64,000 nt of DNA from Saccharothrix tamanrassetensis. Lineage in GTDB: Bacteria; Actinomycetota; Actinomycetes; Mycobacteriales; Pseudonocardiaceae. Position numbers and translations under genes: made by a program. Position 1 is the first letter of the stretch; every line of letters begins with the position of its first letter. The DNA is taken from contig NZ_JACHJN010000007.1 of NCBI RefSeq assembly GCF_014203665.1, forward strand, positions 312,059 to 376,058, written 5' to 3'. Positions 42,115-57,221 of the stretch are shown piece by piece. The notes under the pieces were generated by a model, which worked only from the letters and a program-made list of their open reading frames with translations, was not told the DNA's origin and made no database searches.

Positions 42115-42600
42115 TCACTCCGAGAAGGTCACCGGGCCCTTGGCCATGGAGAACTGCGTGCCCTGGATGACGGCGACGTACGCCTCCGCCTTGCCCGGCT
42201 TCCACTCGACGGGCTTCTTCGCCGCGGAGCCCGGCTGCTGCTGCTCGGTCTCGACGACGACCTTCCACTTGCCCTCGACCGGGGCGCGGCCCTGACCGCC
42301 GTCGTCGCACTCGACGGTGTCCGACTCGCCGACGCCCGCGGTGGTGTCCTGCTTGACGGCCAGCACGACCCTGGTGAACTCGACCGGCGACTCGTTCTCC
42401 GGGCAGCTCACCGTCCCGGTGAACTCGAAGCCGTCCTGGCCCTTGGTGACCTTCTCGTCGATGACGACCTTGCCCGTGCCGGGGGCCGTCATCGTAGGTT
42501 CCGCCACCACCACCGCCGGCGACGACGCCGCCGCCGCACACACGCCGACCACCAGGCCCGCCGCCGCCAAGGTCCGGCCGAACACCACTGGGAACGCCAT
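42115..42600 (-). CDS. Small secreted protein, 161 aa
   Basis: AGGAGG precedes the ATG at 42600. A signal peptide (FGRTLAAAGLVVGVCAAAA) leads to an all-beta, Lys/Glu-rich mature domain with two Cys (TVSCPEN and TVECDDG) that may form a disulfide. No family recognised. It converges on the 38-42 kb operon. Confidence 0.75.
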   Translation of the reverse strand: MAFPVVFGRTLAAAGLVVGVCAAAASSPAVVVAEPTMTAPGTGKVVIDEKVTKGQDGFEFTGTVSCPENESPVEFTRVVLAVKQDTTAGVGESDTVECDDGGQGRAPVEGKWKVVVETEQQQPGSAAKKPVEWKPGKAEAYVAVIQGTQFSMAKGPVTFSE

Positions 42601-42872
42601 CACAACCTCCTGTTTCGCACGGCCGTCCTGACCGCGTTCATGCCAGAGGCGGGATGCCCGTGCCCCCGGCCGAAAAACGACGGCACCACGACGGCCACTC
42701 GAAGGGGTAGCGGACAGCACTCGCCCGGGGGACAAGAGGCCCGTTGTCACTGCTGGTCACCGCCGGTCCGCGAGGTGACAGCCCCCGGTTCGTCCCGGTG
42801 ATCGAGGGCATCCGGGTGCCCGGGTCGGTGGCGGGCGCGACGCCATCCGGCTACGCCACCTTTGGACACGGC

Positions 42873-43022
42873 CTAGGCGCGGAACGGGTTGAGGTCCTTG
42901 AGCAGGTCGAGGAGCGGCGTGAGCAGTTCGAGGGCCGTTTCGCGGGCCGCCGGCACGAAGATGATCAACGCCACCACCAGCGCCACGTACGGTGCCACAC
43001 TGCGCTTGCGCCTCGCTGCCAT
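42873..43022 (-). CDS. Tiny single-span membrane protein, 49 aa
   Basis: MAARRKRSVAPYVALVVALI opens a single transmembrane helix (about 11-28) followed by an amphipathic end LLTPLLDLLKDLNPFRA. ATG 43022 with GGGGG upstream. Unknown function. Confidence 0.5.
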   Translation of the reverse strand: MAARRKRSVAPYVALVVALIIFVPAARETALELLTPLLDLLKDLNPFRA

Positions 43023-43489
43023 GCGCACCCCCGCGAACGTTGCGACGTTGCCGTTCCCAGCATGGCACGCGACCACTCGCTGCGAGATCGCCCGACCGGT
43101 GCCGGGAACCGCAATCACCGATCGGTTGCCGGGAACCACGCGGGATTCCACCACGCCTGCCCCAACCGCGTGCCCCGCGCAAGCGAAGGGGTGGTCGGCG
43201 GACCGGTCTCCCTCTGCCCGCCGGCCACCCACTCCGTAGGCGCAGCCCCTGCCGCTGCGCCGGATCGGACGGGCACTCGCCGGCCGTAGTGCGGAACCCG
43301 ACCCGGTGCCGTCGTCCGATCCGCCACCCAGTCCACCAGGCGAGCCGGATGGAAACCAGGCAGAACAACCGGCGGAATTAGCGGTCCCGACCGTGTCGAG
43401 GCCCGTCCGACACGGCAGACGTCACCACACGCACCACACCGCCCGACCCACGGCACCGACCGCAGTCCGCCCCACAGGGCCGGGGTCAC
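43023..43489. other. Region without a supported gene
   Basis: Codon bias is poor in all frames across these 467 bases. The minus-strand frame that continues from the dnaE fragment at 43490 loses all similarity here. No hairpins or repeats stand out. Confidence 0.4.
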
Positions 43490-43603
43490 CGGGTCGACGG
43501 AGACCAAGGCGTAACTCTGGGGGAAGAACAGCACCTCGATCGAGGCGTCCAGGTCTTCGACCGCCGCGATGGCACACAGCTCGCCGTTCTCGTTCACGCT
43601 CAT
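43490..43603 (-). pseudogene. 38-codon remnant of DNA polymerase III alpha subunit (dnaE)
   Basis: Reads MSVNENGELCAIAAVEDLD then ASIEVLFFPQSYALVSVDP, which matches the OB-fold region near the C-terminus of DnaE (typically N-K-N-G-E-x-W-A-I-A-x-V-E-D-L-x-x-S-I-E-V-L-F-F-P). Only this short piece is present; flanking sequence in the same frame is unrelated. It is a fossil of a duplicated or transferred dnaE, not a functional gene. Confidence 0.7.
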
Positions 43604-43802
43604 TCCAACGAAAGCGGAAAGGCCGGTCGAAAAACGACACGCTCAAGCCGAAAATCAACGGTCGTGAAGGCGGCCGTTCGCGCAGCGCCGGGCTGTCGAC
43701 TGCGGCAGACGCACGATCCGACCTGGACCGGAGAGGCGATCGCTTCACCTGTGGCGGCGGGATACGCTGTTCCCGATCGACTCGCCGGACTGGAGGCGTC
43801 TG

Positions 43803-44087
43803 ATGCGGAGTCTGCGAAAGTTGCGTCACGTTCTCATCACCGTGGTTTTCACCGGAATGATGATGACAATCGCGAACGCACCCGCTTACGCGTACTGGAT
43901 CTACCACTATGCCGGTGCCTTCGCCTCGGCGACGGCGTGTGAGGAGGAGCGCCAGGAATTCATCGAGCAGGAAACCAGTGCGGGGCAGATGTTCGTCGCG
44001 TACCCGTGCGGCTACCACGACCGCAACCCCGAGACCCGCTCCGGACCGGCGGGCTGGTACTTCCGGTGGGGGATCTTCGCCGCCTGA
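43803..44087 (+). CDS. Small secreted protein, 94 aa
   Basis: Signal peptide (RKLRHVLITVVFTGMMMTIANAPAYA region, residues 5-30) and a mature part of about 64 residues with two Cys (TACEEE and YPCGYH) and several aromatic residues. ATG at 43803. It resembles other small exported actinomycete proteins with one disulfide, function unknown. Confidence 0.7.
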   Translation: MRSLRKLRHVLITVVFTGMMMTIANAPAYAYWIYHYAGAFASATACEEERQEFIEQETSAGQMFVAYPCGYHDRNPETRSGPAGWYFRWGIFAA

Positions 44088-44211
44088 GACGACCTCCGCT
44101 CCGACCCCGGCAGGCGCGGCCGATCGGGTGAACCAGTTGTAAGGACCACCGCTGCCCCGAACGACCCGGTATCCCTATTTCGGCGGTCCGGGTCTCAAGG
44201 GGGACGGCGGG

Positions 44212-46998
44212 ATGGCGGCGGTGTTCACCCTGCTCGGTGAGGTGACCGCGCACGTGGACGGGCGACCGGTCGACCTTGGACCGGCGCGGCAGCGGTGCGT
44301 CCTGGCGGCGCTGGCGGTGGACGCCGGTCAGGTGGTGTCGGTCGAGCGGGTGGTCGAGCGGGTCTGGGGCGCCGAGCCGCCCCGACGGGCGCGGGCCACC
44401 CTGCACAGCTACGTCTCCCGGCTGCGTCCCCTGCTGGGCACGGCGGGGCTGGTCCGGCGGCCGGGCGGCTACCTGCTGGACGTCGACGAGGCGGCCGTGG
44501 ACCTGCACCGGTTCCGCGAACTCTGCGCGCAGGCGCGGGCCACCGCGGCCGACGAACACGCCGAGGCGCTGCTGACCGAGGCCCTGCGACTGTGCCACGG
44601 GGAGGCGTTGGCCGGCCTCGGCGGCGACTGGGCGCAAGCCGAGCGGGACCGATTCGGCGGGGAGCGGTCGGCCGCCGAGTGCGACCTGGTCGACGTCCGG
44701 CTGCGGCTGGGGCAGGGCGGGAACCTGGTGGCCGAGTTGTCCGCGCGGGCCGCCGGGTGCCCGTTGGACGAGCGGGTCGCGGCGCAGTACCTGCTGGCGC
44801 TGTGCCGCGCCGGTCGCCCCACCGAGGCGCTGGAGCACTACCGCCGGCTCCGGACCCTCATGGTCGGCGAACTCGGCACCGAACCCGGTACCGCACTGCG
44901 ACAGCTGCACCAGCGGATCATCGACGACGATCCGGCGCTGACCGCGCCGGCCCGGAGCGGGGAGGGCACGCCACCCGCGCCGGTGCCGCGTCAGCTTCCC
45001 CCGGCGCCGCCGCGGTTCACCGGCCGTTCCGACGAACTCGCCGCGCTCACCGCCGGTCTGGACGGCACCGCGCCGGGCGGGCGGACCATGGTGATCTCCG
45101 CCATCGCCGGGGCGGGAGGCATCGGCAAGACCTGGCTGGCCCTGCACTGGGCCCACCACCACGTCGACCGGTTCCCGGACGGCCAGCTGTTCGTGGACCT
45201 CCAGGGGTTCAGCCCCACGGCGACCCCCATGGACCCGACCACCGCGTTGCGCGGGTTCCTGGACGCCCTCGGCGTCGACCCGCGCTCCGTCCCGCCCGAC
45301 CCGCACGCCCAGGTCGGTCTGTACCGCAGCCTGGTGGCGGACAAGCGGGTGCTCGTCGTGGCGGACAACGCCCGCAACGCCGAGCAGGTGGTTCCGCTGC
45401 TGCCGGGCAGCCCGACCTGCACCGTGCTGGTCACCAGCCGGCACCGCCTCACCGGGCTGGCCACCGGTCACGGCGCCCGCCCGGTGCGGGTGGACGTGCT
45501 CTCCGATGCCGAGGCCCGCCAGGTGCTCGGGGACCGGCTGGGCGCCGAGCGGGTGGCCGCCGAACCGGACGCGGTGGCCGAGCTGTTGCGCTGCTGCAAC
45601 GGGTTCCCGCTGGCCCTGGCCATCGTGGCCGGCCGCGCCTGCGCCAACCCCGGGTTCCCGCTGGCCGGGTTGGCCGACGAACTGCACGACGCGCGCCTGG
45701 ACGTCCTGGACGACGACAACCCGACGGCCGGCCTGCGCGCGGTGCTGTCCTGGTCCCACCGCGCGCTGACCGCTGAGCAGGCGCGGGTGTTCGCATTGCT
45801 GGGCCTCGCGCCTGGTCCGGACATCGGACTGCCCGCGGTCGCCGACCTCGCCGACCTGCCCGACACCGCCACCCGTTCGGTCCTGCGCGCCCTGGAGGAC
45901 CTCCACCTGGTGCAGCAACGGAGCCCGGCCCGGTGGCACATGCACGACCTGATCAAGCTCTACGCGGCCGACCTGGCCCACCAGGACCTCAGCGAACGCG
46001 AACGCGACGGGGCGCTGTCCCGCCTGGTCGACCACTACCTGCACACCGCCCACGCCGCCGACCGGCTGCTGCACCCGCACCGCCCACCGATCCGGTTCGA
46101 CGAACCCCGGTCGAACTGCCGCCCACGGCACCTTGCCGACACCGGCGCGGCACTGGACTGGTTCACCGCCGAGCGCCACAACCTGCTGGCCGTCACCCGG
46201 CGCTTGTCGGACGACCACAGCCGAAGCGTGCGGGTCTGGCAGCTGGCCTGGGCCCTGGACACCTTCCTCTACCGCCAGGGACACCTCCACGACGCGGTCG
46301 CGGTGTGGCGGGCCGGGCTGGCCGCCGCCGACCGGCACGGCACCCCGGACGTCCGCGTCCTGGCCCACCGCCTGCTCGGTGCCGCCGTCACCTACGTCGG
46401 GCTGCACGACGAGGCGGTGGCACACCTGTCCAAGGCACTGGCCCTCGCCGAGGAGACCGGCGACGTGCTCGCCCGAGCGCACACCCACCGCTCCCTCGCC
46501 CAGACGGCGGAACGACAGGGCCACGAGCAGCGTGCGCTGGAGCACGCCGTCCGGGCGCTCGACCTGTACCGGGGCCTGGACCTGCCGGCGTTGGAAGCCC
46601 TGGCGCTCAACGCGGTGGGCTGGTACGAGGCCCTGCTGGGCGACTACGACCGGGCGCGCGCCCATTGCGAGGCAGCGCTGGACCGCGCGCAGGGCCGCCA
46701 CCACGAGGTCGAAGCCGCCGCGCTGGACAGCCTGGGCTACATCGCCCACCGCATCGGCGACCACACCGCCGCCCTGGACCACTACCAGCGCGCCCTCACC
46801 CTGTTCCGCGCCCACGGCGACGCCTACAGCGAACCCGACACGCTCGACCGCCTCGGCCACCCCTACCGATCCCTCGGACAGACCGACCAGGCCCGTCACG
46901 CCTGGCAGCAGGCCGTTCAGCTGTATGAGGCCCAGCACCGCGGCGAGGAAGCCCGACGGGTCCGGGATCACCTCGACGAACTCGACCGCCGGGCTTGA
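44212..46998 (+). CDS. AfsR/SARP-type regulator (OmpR-wHTH, BTAD, NB-ARC, TPR)
   Basis: 928 residues. In order: an OmpR-like winged helix (1-95, ARATLHSYVSRLRPLLG), a BTAD domain (about 100-245, LALCRAGRPTEALEHYRRL), an NB-ARC ATPase with P-loop GAGGIGKT (300-307) and GFPLALAIVAGRA, and C-terminal TPRs (about 620-920). Proteins of this build activate secondary-metabolite genes, often after phosphorylation by Ser/Thr kinases; two kinases are encoded in this window. No obvious target cluster is immediately next to it, apart from the 38-42 kb operon 2 kb upstream. Confidence 0.93.
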   Translation: MAAVFTLLGEVTAHVDGRPVDLGPARQRCVLAALAVDAGQVVSVERVVERVWGAEPPRRARATLHSYVSRLRPLLGTAGLVRRPGGYLLDVDEAAVDLHRFRELCAQARATAADEHAEALLTEALRLCHGEALAGLGGDWAQAERDRFGGERSAAECDLVDVRLRLGQGGNLVAELSARAAGCPLDERVAAQYLLALCRAGRPTEALEHYRRLRTLMVGELGTEPGTALRQLHQRIIDDDPALTAPARSGEGTPPAPVPRQLPPAPPRFTGRSDELAALTAGLDGTAPGGRTMVISAIAGAGGIGKTWLALHWAHHHVDRFPDGQLFVDLQGFSPTATPMDPTTALRGFLDALGVDPRSVPPDPHAQVGLYRSLVADKRVLVVADNARNAEQVVPLLPGSPTCTVLVTSRHRLTGLATGHGARPVRVDVLSDAEARQVLGDRLGAERVAAEPDAVAELLRCCNGFPLALAIVAGRACANPGFPLAGLADELHDARLDVLDDDNPTAGLRAVLSWSHRALTAEQARVFALLGLAPGPDIGLPAVADLADLPDTATRSVLRALEDLHLVQQRSPARWHMHDLIKLYAADLAHQDLSERERDGALSRLVDHYLHTAHAADRLLHPHRPPIRFDEPRSNCRPRHLADTGAALDWFTAERHNLLAVTRRLSDDHSRSVRVWQLAWALDTFLYRQGHLHDAVAVWRAGLAAADRHGTPDVRVLAHRLLGAAVTYVGLHDEAVAHLSKALALAEETGDVLARAHTHRSLAQTAERQGHEQRALEHAVRALDLYRGLDLPALEALALNAVGWYEALLGDYDRARAHCEAALDRAQGRHHEVEAAALDSLGYIAHRIGDHTAALDHYQRALTLFRAHGDAYSEPDTLDRLGHPYRSLGQTDQARHAWQQAVQLYEAQHRGEEARRVRDHLDELDRRA

Positions 46999-47099
46999 AC
47001 GGACCCACGGGTTCGGCTGGTTGGTTGGTAGACCGGGCCCGGCGGGCAGGAGGAGACTTCGCGGTGTTGGTCCGGGCGGTGGCCCACAGGAGGCCTGTT

Positions 47100-47291
47100 A
47101 TGCGCGCTCATCGGCGTTTCGCGCTGGCGATGGCGGCGGCAGCGGTGCTCGGTGTCGCGTCCGCGGTGGTGGTCGTCGAAGGGACGCACGCGGCCGATCG
47201 CGGCGGCACGTCCACGAACGGCCGGGTCGACAACGCGGACCCGCCGCCCATCACGACCACGTCCGACCCGAAACCCGGCGAGGACAACTAG
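47100..47291 (+). CDS. Small secreted protein, 63 aa
   Basis: AGGAGG lies just before the ATG. Signal-peptide-like N-terminus (RRFALAMAAAAVLGVASAVV) and a short hydrophilic, Pro/Thr-rich tail. It follows the AfsR-type regulator by 101 bases; AfsR itself is followed by a small gene (afsS) in Streptomyces, but this protein shows no AfsS repeats. Function unknown. Confidence 0.6.
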   Translation: MRAHRRFALAMAAAAVLGVASAVVVVEGTHAADRGGTSTNGRVDNADPPPITTTSDPKPGEDN

Positions 47292-47477
47292 GCACCCGGA
47301 GCTTCCTCGGGCTCGTCCTGCCGGGCCGGCCGTCGCCCGCCGTCGCACCGGTCACCTGGTGCGGACCGGCCGCGACGCCGACCGCGTTCACCGACGTCCC
47401 GCCGCCGGCGCACGTGCCCGTCGCGAGGTGACGGGGTTCACGACGGCGGCCGGTTCGCGGGTCCACAGCGGGTCTCT

Positions 47478-47494
47478 TTGTAGGGTTCCTACAA
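47478..47494. promoter_or_regulatory. 17-bp inverted repeat upstream of the acyl-CoA carboxylase
   Basis: TTGTAGG and CCTACAA flank a 3-base centre, 108 bases before the carboxylase start. This is the usual form and size of a TetR-family operator. The rest of 47292-47602 holds no gene. If transcription starts between this site and 47603, it would control the carboxylase. Confidence 0.6.
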
Positions 47495-47602
47495 CTTTCG
47501 ACCGGCGACACGCATCGCGATTACGGTTGGCTTCCTGGGGTTGTACAGAAAGGCTGGTCGTCGACGGTCGCCACCGACCGCAGTCCGACGAGGAGCTCGT
47601 TC

Positions 47603-53071
<5,469 letters not shown>

Positions 53072-53283
53072 CGCGCCGTCGATGAGGCGGACGTGGTCCA
53101 CGAAGGGTCGGCCGGAACGGGGGCAAGGCGGCGAGGTGGGGGTCGCGGACGACACGGGCCCGGCCGGCGGGGGCCGGTGGTGTTCGCCACGGGCGCCGCA
53201 CGGTGCCCGTGGTCCTCACCGGCCGGTTCCGGTCGTCGCGGCAGTGCCGTCCGGCCGGCGAGGACCCGGGGGTCGTGTTGAAC

Positions 53284-55404
53284 TCAGGCGGGTTTGCGGA
53301 TCAGGCCGGTGTAGGCGGCGACGGTGAGGGTGGCCAGTGCCCACAGCAGCGCCTGCAACACCCACAGCACGACGGTGAACACCTGGCCGGGGGTGGTGGA
53401 CGTGTCGAGGTCGCAGCGGGCGCGCAGCCCGGTGACCCCCAGCGGCAGGCCGCGGTCGATGCCCAGGCCGATCAGTTCGACGGTGGAACACGGTGTCCCC
53501 GGCGGGATCGCGGCGCCGGGTTGCGCGACGGGCCGGACGCGTTCGGCGGCGTGGTGGTCGATGCCGGTGGTGATCTGGCCGGCGGTGTAGCCGGTGCCGC
53601 CGGCCAGGGCCAGGACCACGGCGAGGGCGAGCACCAGCCGGTGTGCGCGGTAGCCGTAGCGGCCCAGCCACCCCCACAGCCGGTGCCGCACGCGTGCGAG
53701 TCGGCCGCCCAGCGCTTCGGGGTCGCGGCGCCGCAGGTCCTCCTGCTGGACGATCAGCACGTGGCGGGCGTTGCCGTCGTGCCCGGCGGCCCGCTCCACC
53801 GCGGCCAACTGCTGGTACGGCTGGGGCAGGTACTCCGGGGTGTGGTGGACCAGCAGGTGCAACCACTGCCGCCACGACACGTGCCCCAGACGGGAGAACA
53901 CCAGGCCCCGCACCGTGATCTTCCGGTCGACACCGGCCGGACAGGGCCGGCCCCCGGTCTCCAGCCGCCCCTGAGGGCACACCACCGTGGCCGGCAGGAA
54001 CAGCATCCCGTCCACCTGCGTGTCGGCCAGCACGATCAACGGCCCGCCGTCGCCGTTGGCGATCACCGCTTCGTCGAAAACGGCCTGTCCGCCAATGCGG
54101 GCGCTGTGCAGGCGTACCGCACCCCACTCCCCGCTGCCGCTCATGACTGCTTTGCGCGGAGGCCGGTCGTCGTCTACGTGGGGGCGCAGGAACAGGGCAC
54201 CGTCAGTGCGCAGGTAGTCGGCGTCCAGGGCGGGTCCGCTGTCATTGACGAACTCCGCACCGTCGAACTCGGCGGTCCCGCCGATGCGGGCACTGTGCAG
54301 GCGTACCGCACCCCACTTGCCGCTGCCGCGCGCGACGGTGGTGCGCAGGAACAGGTTGCTGTCGGTGCGCAGGTGCTCGACGGCCAGGGCGGGTCCGCTG
54401 TCGTTGACGAACTCCGCACCGTCGAACTCGGCGCTGCCGCCGATGTGGGCGCGGTGCAGGCGTACCGTTCCCACTTCGCCGCTGCCGCGTGCGACGGTGG
54501 TGCACAGAAACAGGTCGCCGGCGGTGCGCAGGTAGTCGGCGGTCAGGGCGGGTCCGCTGTCATTGACGAACTCCACACCGTCGAAATCGGCCTGTCCGCC
54601 GATGTGGGCGTCGTGCAGACTTACCGTACCCTCCTTGCCGCTGCCGCGTGCGACGGTGGTGTGCAGGAACAGGTGGCCGTCGGTGCGCAGGAAGTCGGCG
54701 GTCAGGGCGGGTCCGCTGTCATTGACGAACTCCGCACCGTCGAACTCGGCGTTGCCGCCGATGTGGGCGCCGTGCAGACGTACCGCACCCCCCTTGCCGC
54801 TGCCGCGCGCGACGGTGGTGTGCAGGACCAGGTGGCCGTCGGTGCGCAGGTTCTCGGCGTCCAGGGCGGGTCCGCTGTCGTTGAAGAACTTCCCACCATT
54901 GAACTCGGCGTTGCTGCCGATGTGGGCACCGTGCAGGCGTACCGCTCCCGCTTCGTTGTCGGAGCGAACGACAGCATCGCGCAGGAACAGGTGGCCCTCG
55001 GTGCGGAAGCCGTCCGCGAACAACCCCGACACCAGGGACGAGTCCAGGATGAGTTCGGGCAGGCCGGCGTGACGGCAGGTGATCCCTTCGGGCAGCGCGC
55101 AGTGCACCAGAGCCAGCCCGGTGACCGCTGTGACCCGGTCCAGGTCCAGCAACCCGAGCACCCGCACACCCTCGATGAGCACGCCGCGTGGGTCCAGCTC
55201 GCCGTGGCGGCCCAGCAGCAGGTCCCGGATCAGCTCCGCCCGCACGCACAGACCGGGGCCCTCGGCGACCGCCAACTCCTCCACGTCCACCTGATGGTCC
55301 AGCAGCCCCGCCGGCTCGCCGAGGCGGGCGGCGTCGAGCACCGCCCGCTCCAGTCCGGTCATCTCGTCCACCGGCAGCCTCGGCGGGATCCGCTCCTGGT
55401 CCAC
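53284..55404 (-). CDS. Membrane protein with tandem beta-helix-like repeats
   Basis: 706 residues. After an N-terminal domain (1-150) come five near-identical 53-residue repeats (from 153; each has VRLHGAHIGGNAEFDG, FVNDSGPAL and LRTDGHLFLHTTVARGSG in turn) and a sixth, diverged one. This is the periodic pattern of a right-handed beta-helix, related to pentapeptide-repeat proteins. The C-terminus has two transmembrane helices (about 600-622 and 675-700). Similar streptomycete proteins are annotated vaguely as membrane-associated oxidoreductases, without a cofactor motif; I do not accept an enzymatic call. GTG start at 55404. Confidence 0.75.
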   Translation of the reverse strand: MDQERIPPRLPVDEMTGLERAVLDAARLGEPAGLLDHQVDVEELAVAEGPGLCVRAELIRDLLLGRHGELDPRGVLIEGVRVLGLLDLDRVTAVTGLALVHCALPEGITCRHAGLPELILDSSLVSGLFADGFRTEGHLFLRDAVVRSDNEAGAVRLHGAHIGSNAEFNGGKFFNDSGPALDAENLRTDGHLVLHTTVARGSGKGGAVRLHGAHIGGNAEFDGAEFVNDSGPALTADFLRTDGHLFLHTTVARGSGKEGTVSLHDAHIGGQADFDGVEFVNDSGPALTADYLRTAGDLFLCTTVARGSGEVGTVRLHRAHIGGSAEFDGAEFVNDSGPALAVEHLRTDSNLFLRTTVARGSGKWGAVRLHSARIGGTAEFDGAEFVNDSGPALDADYLRTDGALFLRPHVDDDRPPRKAVMSGSGEWGAVRLHSARIGGQAVFDEAVIANGDGGPLIVLADTQVDGMLFLPATVVCPQGRLETGGRPCPAGVDRKITVRGLVFSRLGHVSWRQWLHLLVHHTPEYLPQPYQQLAAVERAAGHDGNARHVLIVQQEDLRRRDPEALGGRLARVRHRLWGWLGRYGYRAHRLVLALAVVLALAGGTGYTAGQITTGIDHHAAERVRPVAQPGAAIPPGTPCSTVELIGLGIDRGLPLGVTGLRARCDLDTSTTPGQVFTVVLWVLQALLWALATLTVAAYTGLIRKPA
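54124..54948 (-). repeat. Five tandem 159-bp repeats inside the beta-helix gene
   Basis: Four units of 159 bp (54313-54948) and one of 189 bp (54124-54312) encode the 53-residue repeats. DNA identity between units is high, including shared third-position bases, indicating recent duplication or gene conversion. Confidence 0.9.
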
Positions 55405-55581
55405 CCGTCCCTGATATCAGCACGATCGACGGTCCGCCGGCTCCCATGCCGCAACTGCCGGGGAAAGCACCGGAACAGCGGCATCGGAAATCACCCGCCG
55501 GAAACCGACGACGGGTCAGGCAGCCCGCGACTGTCCTGGTGACCAGCTCGTCAGGACGAGAATCCAACAGCACCACACCAC

Positions 55582-56799
55582 CTACCGCTGAGCCCGCTTC
55601 CGCAGCGTCCGGCCGCGGGGCTTGGCCCGGCTCATGAAGTCGAGCGCCTCGCCCCAGGACAGCCCGTCGATCTTGGCGAAGGCCCGCACCGCCTGCCGGG
55701 CGAAGCGCATGGCCTGAAGCGGGCTCACCGCCGCCAGGCGCTGGAGGATGAGCCGGCCGGCCGCCACGTCTTCGGGTCGGACTTGCTCGCGCGGGTCCTC
55801 CAGCAGCCGCGGTGCTTCGGCCAGGAGGTGCTCCAGGGACCGCTGTACCTGTTCGTCCGTGCCGGCGAGGTGGGCCAGCTCCGGTGCCGCGTCCATCGCC
55901 GCACTCCACCAGGCGGCCAAGCCGGGGTACTCCCGGAACGTCGTGTCGCGGAACTTCCGCAGCGCGTCGAAGGAGCGGTCCTTGACCCGCTCGTCGGCCG
56001 CGGTGCGGGCGAACAGGCCATCGAGGTTGCAGCCGCCGGGGATGACGGGCAGCGCGTTGCCGCTGAACCAGCCGAACAGCTCCCAGTCGCCGTCTTCCGC
56101 CTCGTCCTCGTCCCAGCGCCGGGCGAAGTCGATGTCGGGTGCTGCCTCGAGCGCGTCGCAGTCGGTGGTGAACGCCTCGGTGCCGATCGAGTCGTCGTTG
56201 TCGCCGAAGGTGCCGAACCACAGCAGTTCCCAGCCGTCCATCGAGCCCTTCACCTGGGTCCGGACCGACGCCGATGCCGACGCCTTGACCTGGTCGACGG
56301 CTGCCGTGATCTCTTCGGGCGTCGGCGCGTGCGTGGCGTTCTGGAAGTCCGCGGCCACCTTCACCACGGCCAGGTGCACGGCGTTGACGAAGGCGCTGTA
56401 GCCGTCGTTGGCCAAGCTGTGCGGCCAGCCGTCCTCCTCCATGGCCGCGACCACCACGCCGGTGATGCCGGGCAGGTTGCCGTCCGGGAGCAAGGACGCG
56501 ATGAAGGGGTCGTTGACCGGGATGGGCTTGAGCACGGTGCTGAACGAGCCGATGGCTTCCGGGATCGCGACGTCGTCACCGGCGTCGACGTCGGTGTCAC
56601 CGAGGTTCCCGTGGCTGCCGTTCGACGAGACGATGATGGGCGAGCCGATCAGGCCCGCGCCCTGTTGCACGACGTAGCTGTCACCGTCGATCTTGAAGAA
56701 GACGGCCCAGAGGTACGGTGCGGCGTTACCCCAACCGTCGCCCTCGTCGTGGCAGTGCAGACGGGCAAGCCTGGTGGTCATGTTGATGGGAACCGCCAT
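55582..56799 (-). CDS. Hypothetical protein, 405 aa
   Basis: Starts MAVPINMTTRLARLHCHDEG. The first about 130 residues look like a beta-sandwich with acidic loops (VDAGDDVAIPEAIGSF), followed by a mixed region (VRTQVKGSMDGWELLWFGTFGDND) and a helical C-terminus (residues 290-400). I do not recognise the family. There is no signal peptide. It is 177 bases upstream of the repeat-protein gene on the same strand and may be linked to it. Codon use is typical. Confidence 0.65.
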   Translation of the reverse strand: MAVPINMTTRLARLHCHDEGDGWGNAAPYLWAVFFKIDGDSYVVQQGAGLIGSPIIVSSNGSHGNLGDTDVDAGDDVAIPEAIGSFSTVLKPIPVNDPFIASLLPDGNLPGITGVVVAAMEEDGWPHSLANDGYSAFVNAVHLAVVKVAADFQNATHAPTPEEITAAVDQVKASASASVRTQVKGSMDGWELLWFGTFGDNDDSIGTEAFTTDCDALEAAPDIDFARRWDEDEAEDGDWELFGWFSGNALPVIPGGCNLDGLFARTAADERVKDRSFDALRKFRDTTFREYPGLAAWWSAAMDAAPELAHLAGTDEQVQRSLEHLLAEAPRLLEDPREQVRPEDVAAGRLILQRLAAVSPLQAMRFARQAVRAFAKIDGLSWGEALDFMSRAKPRGRTLRKRAQR

Positions 56800-57150
56800 G
56801 ACGGGGGTCCTTTCTCGACGTGGCGCTGTCGGCGAAAGGCTCCGGTGGCGCCGGCCTCCCGGCCGCCGGCCGGAAGCCGGGCGTCATCGACGCCCATGTA
56901 CCCGTACCTCGGCTGATCGTTCCAGCCTGTTACGCCAACCAGCCCCAACGGGGGTTGATTCATTCGACCGGGTGACACAAGGGCCGGAGCACCTGCGCGG
57001 GGTGCTCCGGCGCCGTACAGGCGTACCGCTCCCGCGGTCCGGTTCGCCGGGCCGCACCACGGCGTGGGGGTGGAGGCGCCACCGCACTCTTGCGGTGCCC
57101 CGGCACATCGACCACCTCGGCACTTGACGGGTCGCCCTGCGCGTGGAAGC
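56800..57150. other. Intergenic region with a short copy of the beta-helix repeat
   Basis: No gene supported. On the minus strand around 57012-57041 one frame reads AGAVRLYGAG, almost the start of the 53-residue repeat of the neighbouring gene (AGAVRLHGAH). This could be a decayed repeat fragment or chance. Confidence 0.35.
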
Positions 57151-57176
57151 TGTAGCCACCCGATCGGGTGGCTACA
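57151..57176. promoter_or_regulatory. Perfect 26-bp palindrome upstream of aldoxime dehydratase
   Basis: TGTAGCCACCCGA followed by its exact reverse complement TCGGGTGGCTACA, 45 bases before the ATG at 57222. A palindrome of this length without spacer is most likely an operator for a dimeric or tetrameric regulator; as RNA it would also form a 13-bp hairpin with a minimal loop. Confidence 0.75.
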
Positions 57177-57221
57177 CCCGGTCGTGGACTCCACTGCCGC
57201 ACGAGGGGATCCGACTCGTTC

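Noticed and set aside
47100-47291. Small gene after the AfsR-type regulator considered as afsS
   Set aside because: It lacks the 13-residue repeats of AfsS and has a signal-peptide-like N-terminus.
53082-53281. Short plus-strand frames after the carboxylase
   Set aside because: No ribosome binding site, no homology-like text, and low-complexity Gly/Arg composition.
54124-54948. 159-bp repeats considered as a non-coding repeat array
   Set aside because: They stay in one long open frame with consistent protein periodicity, so they are coding repeats.
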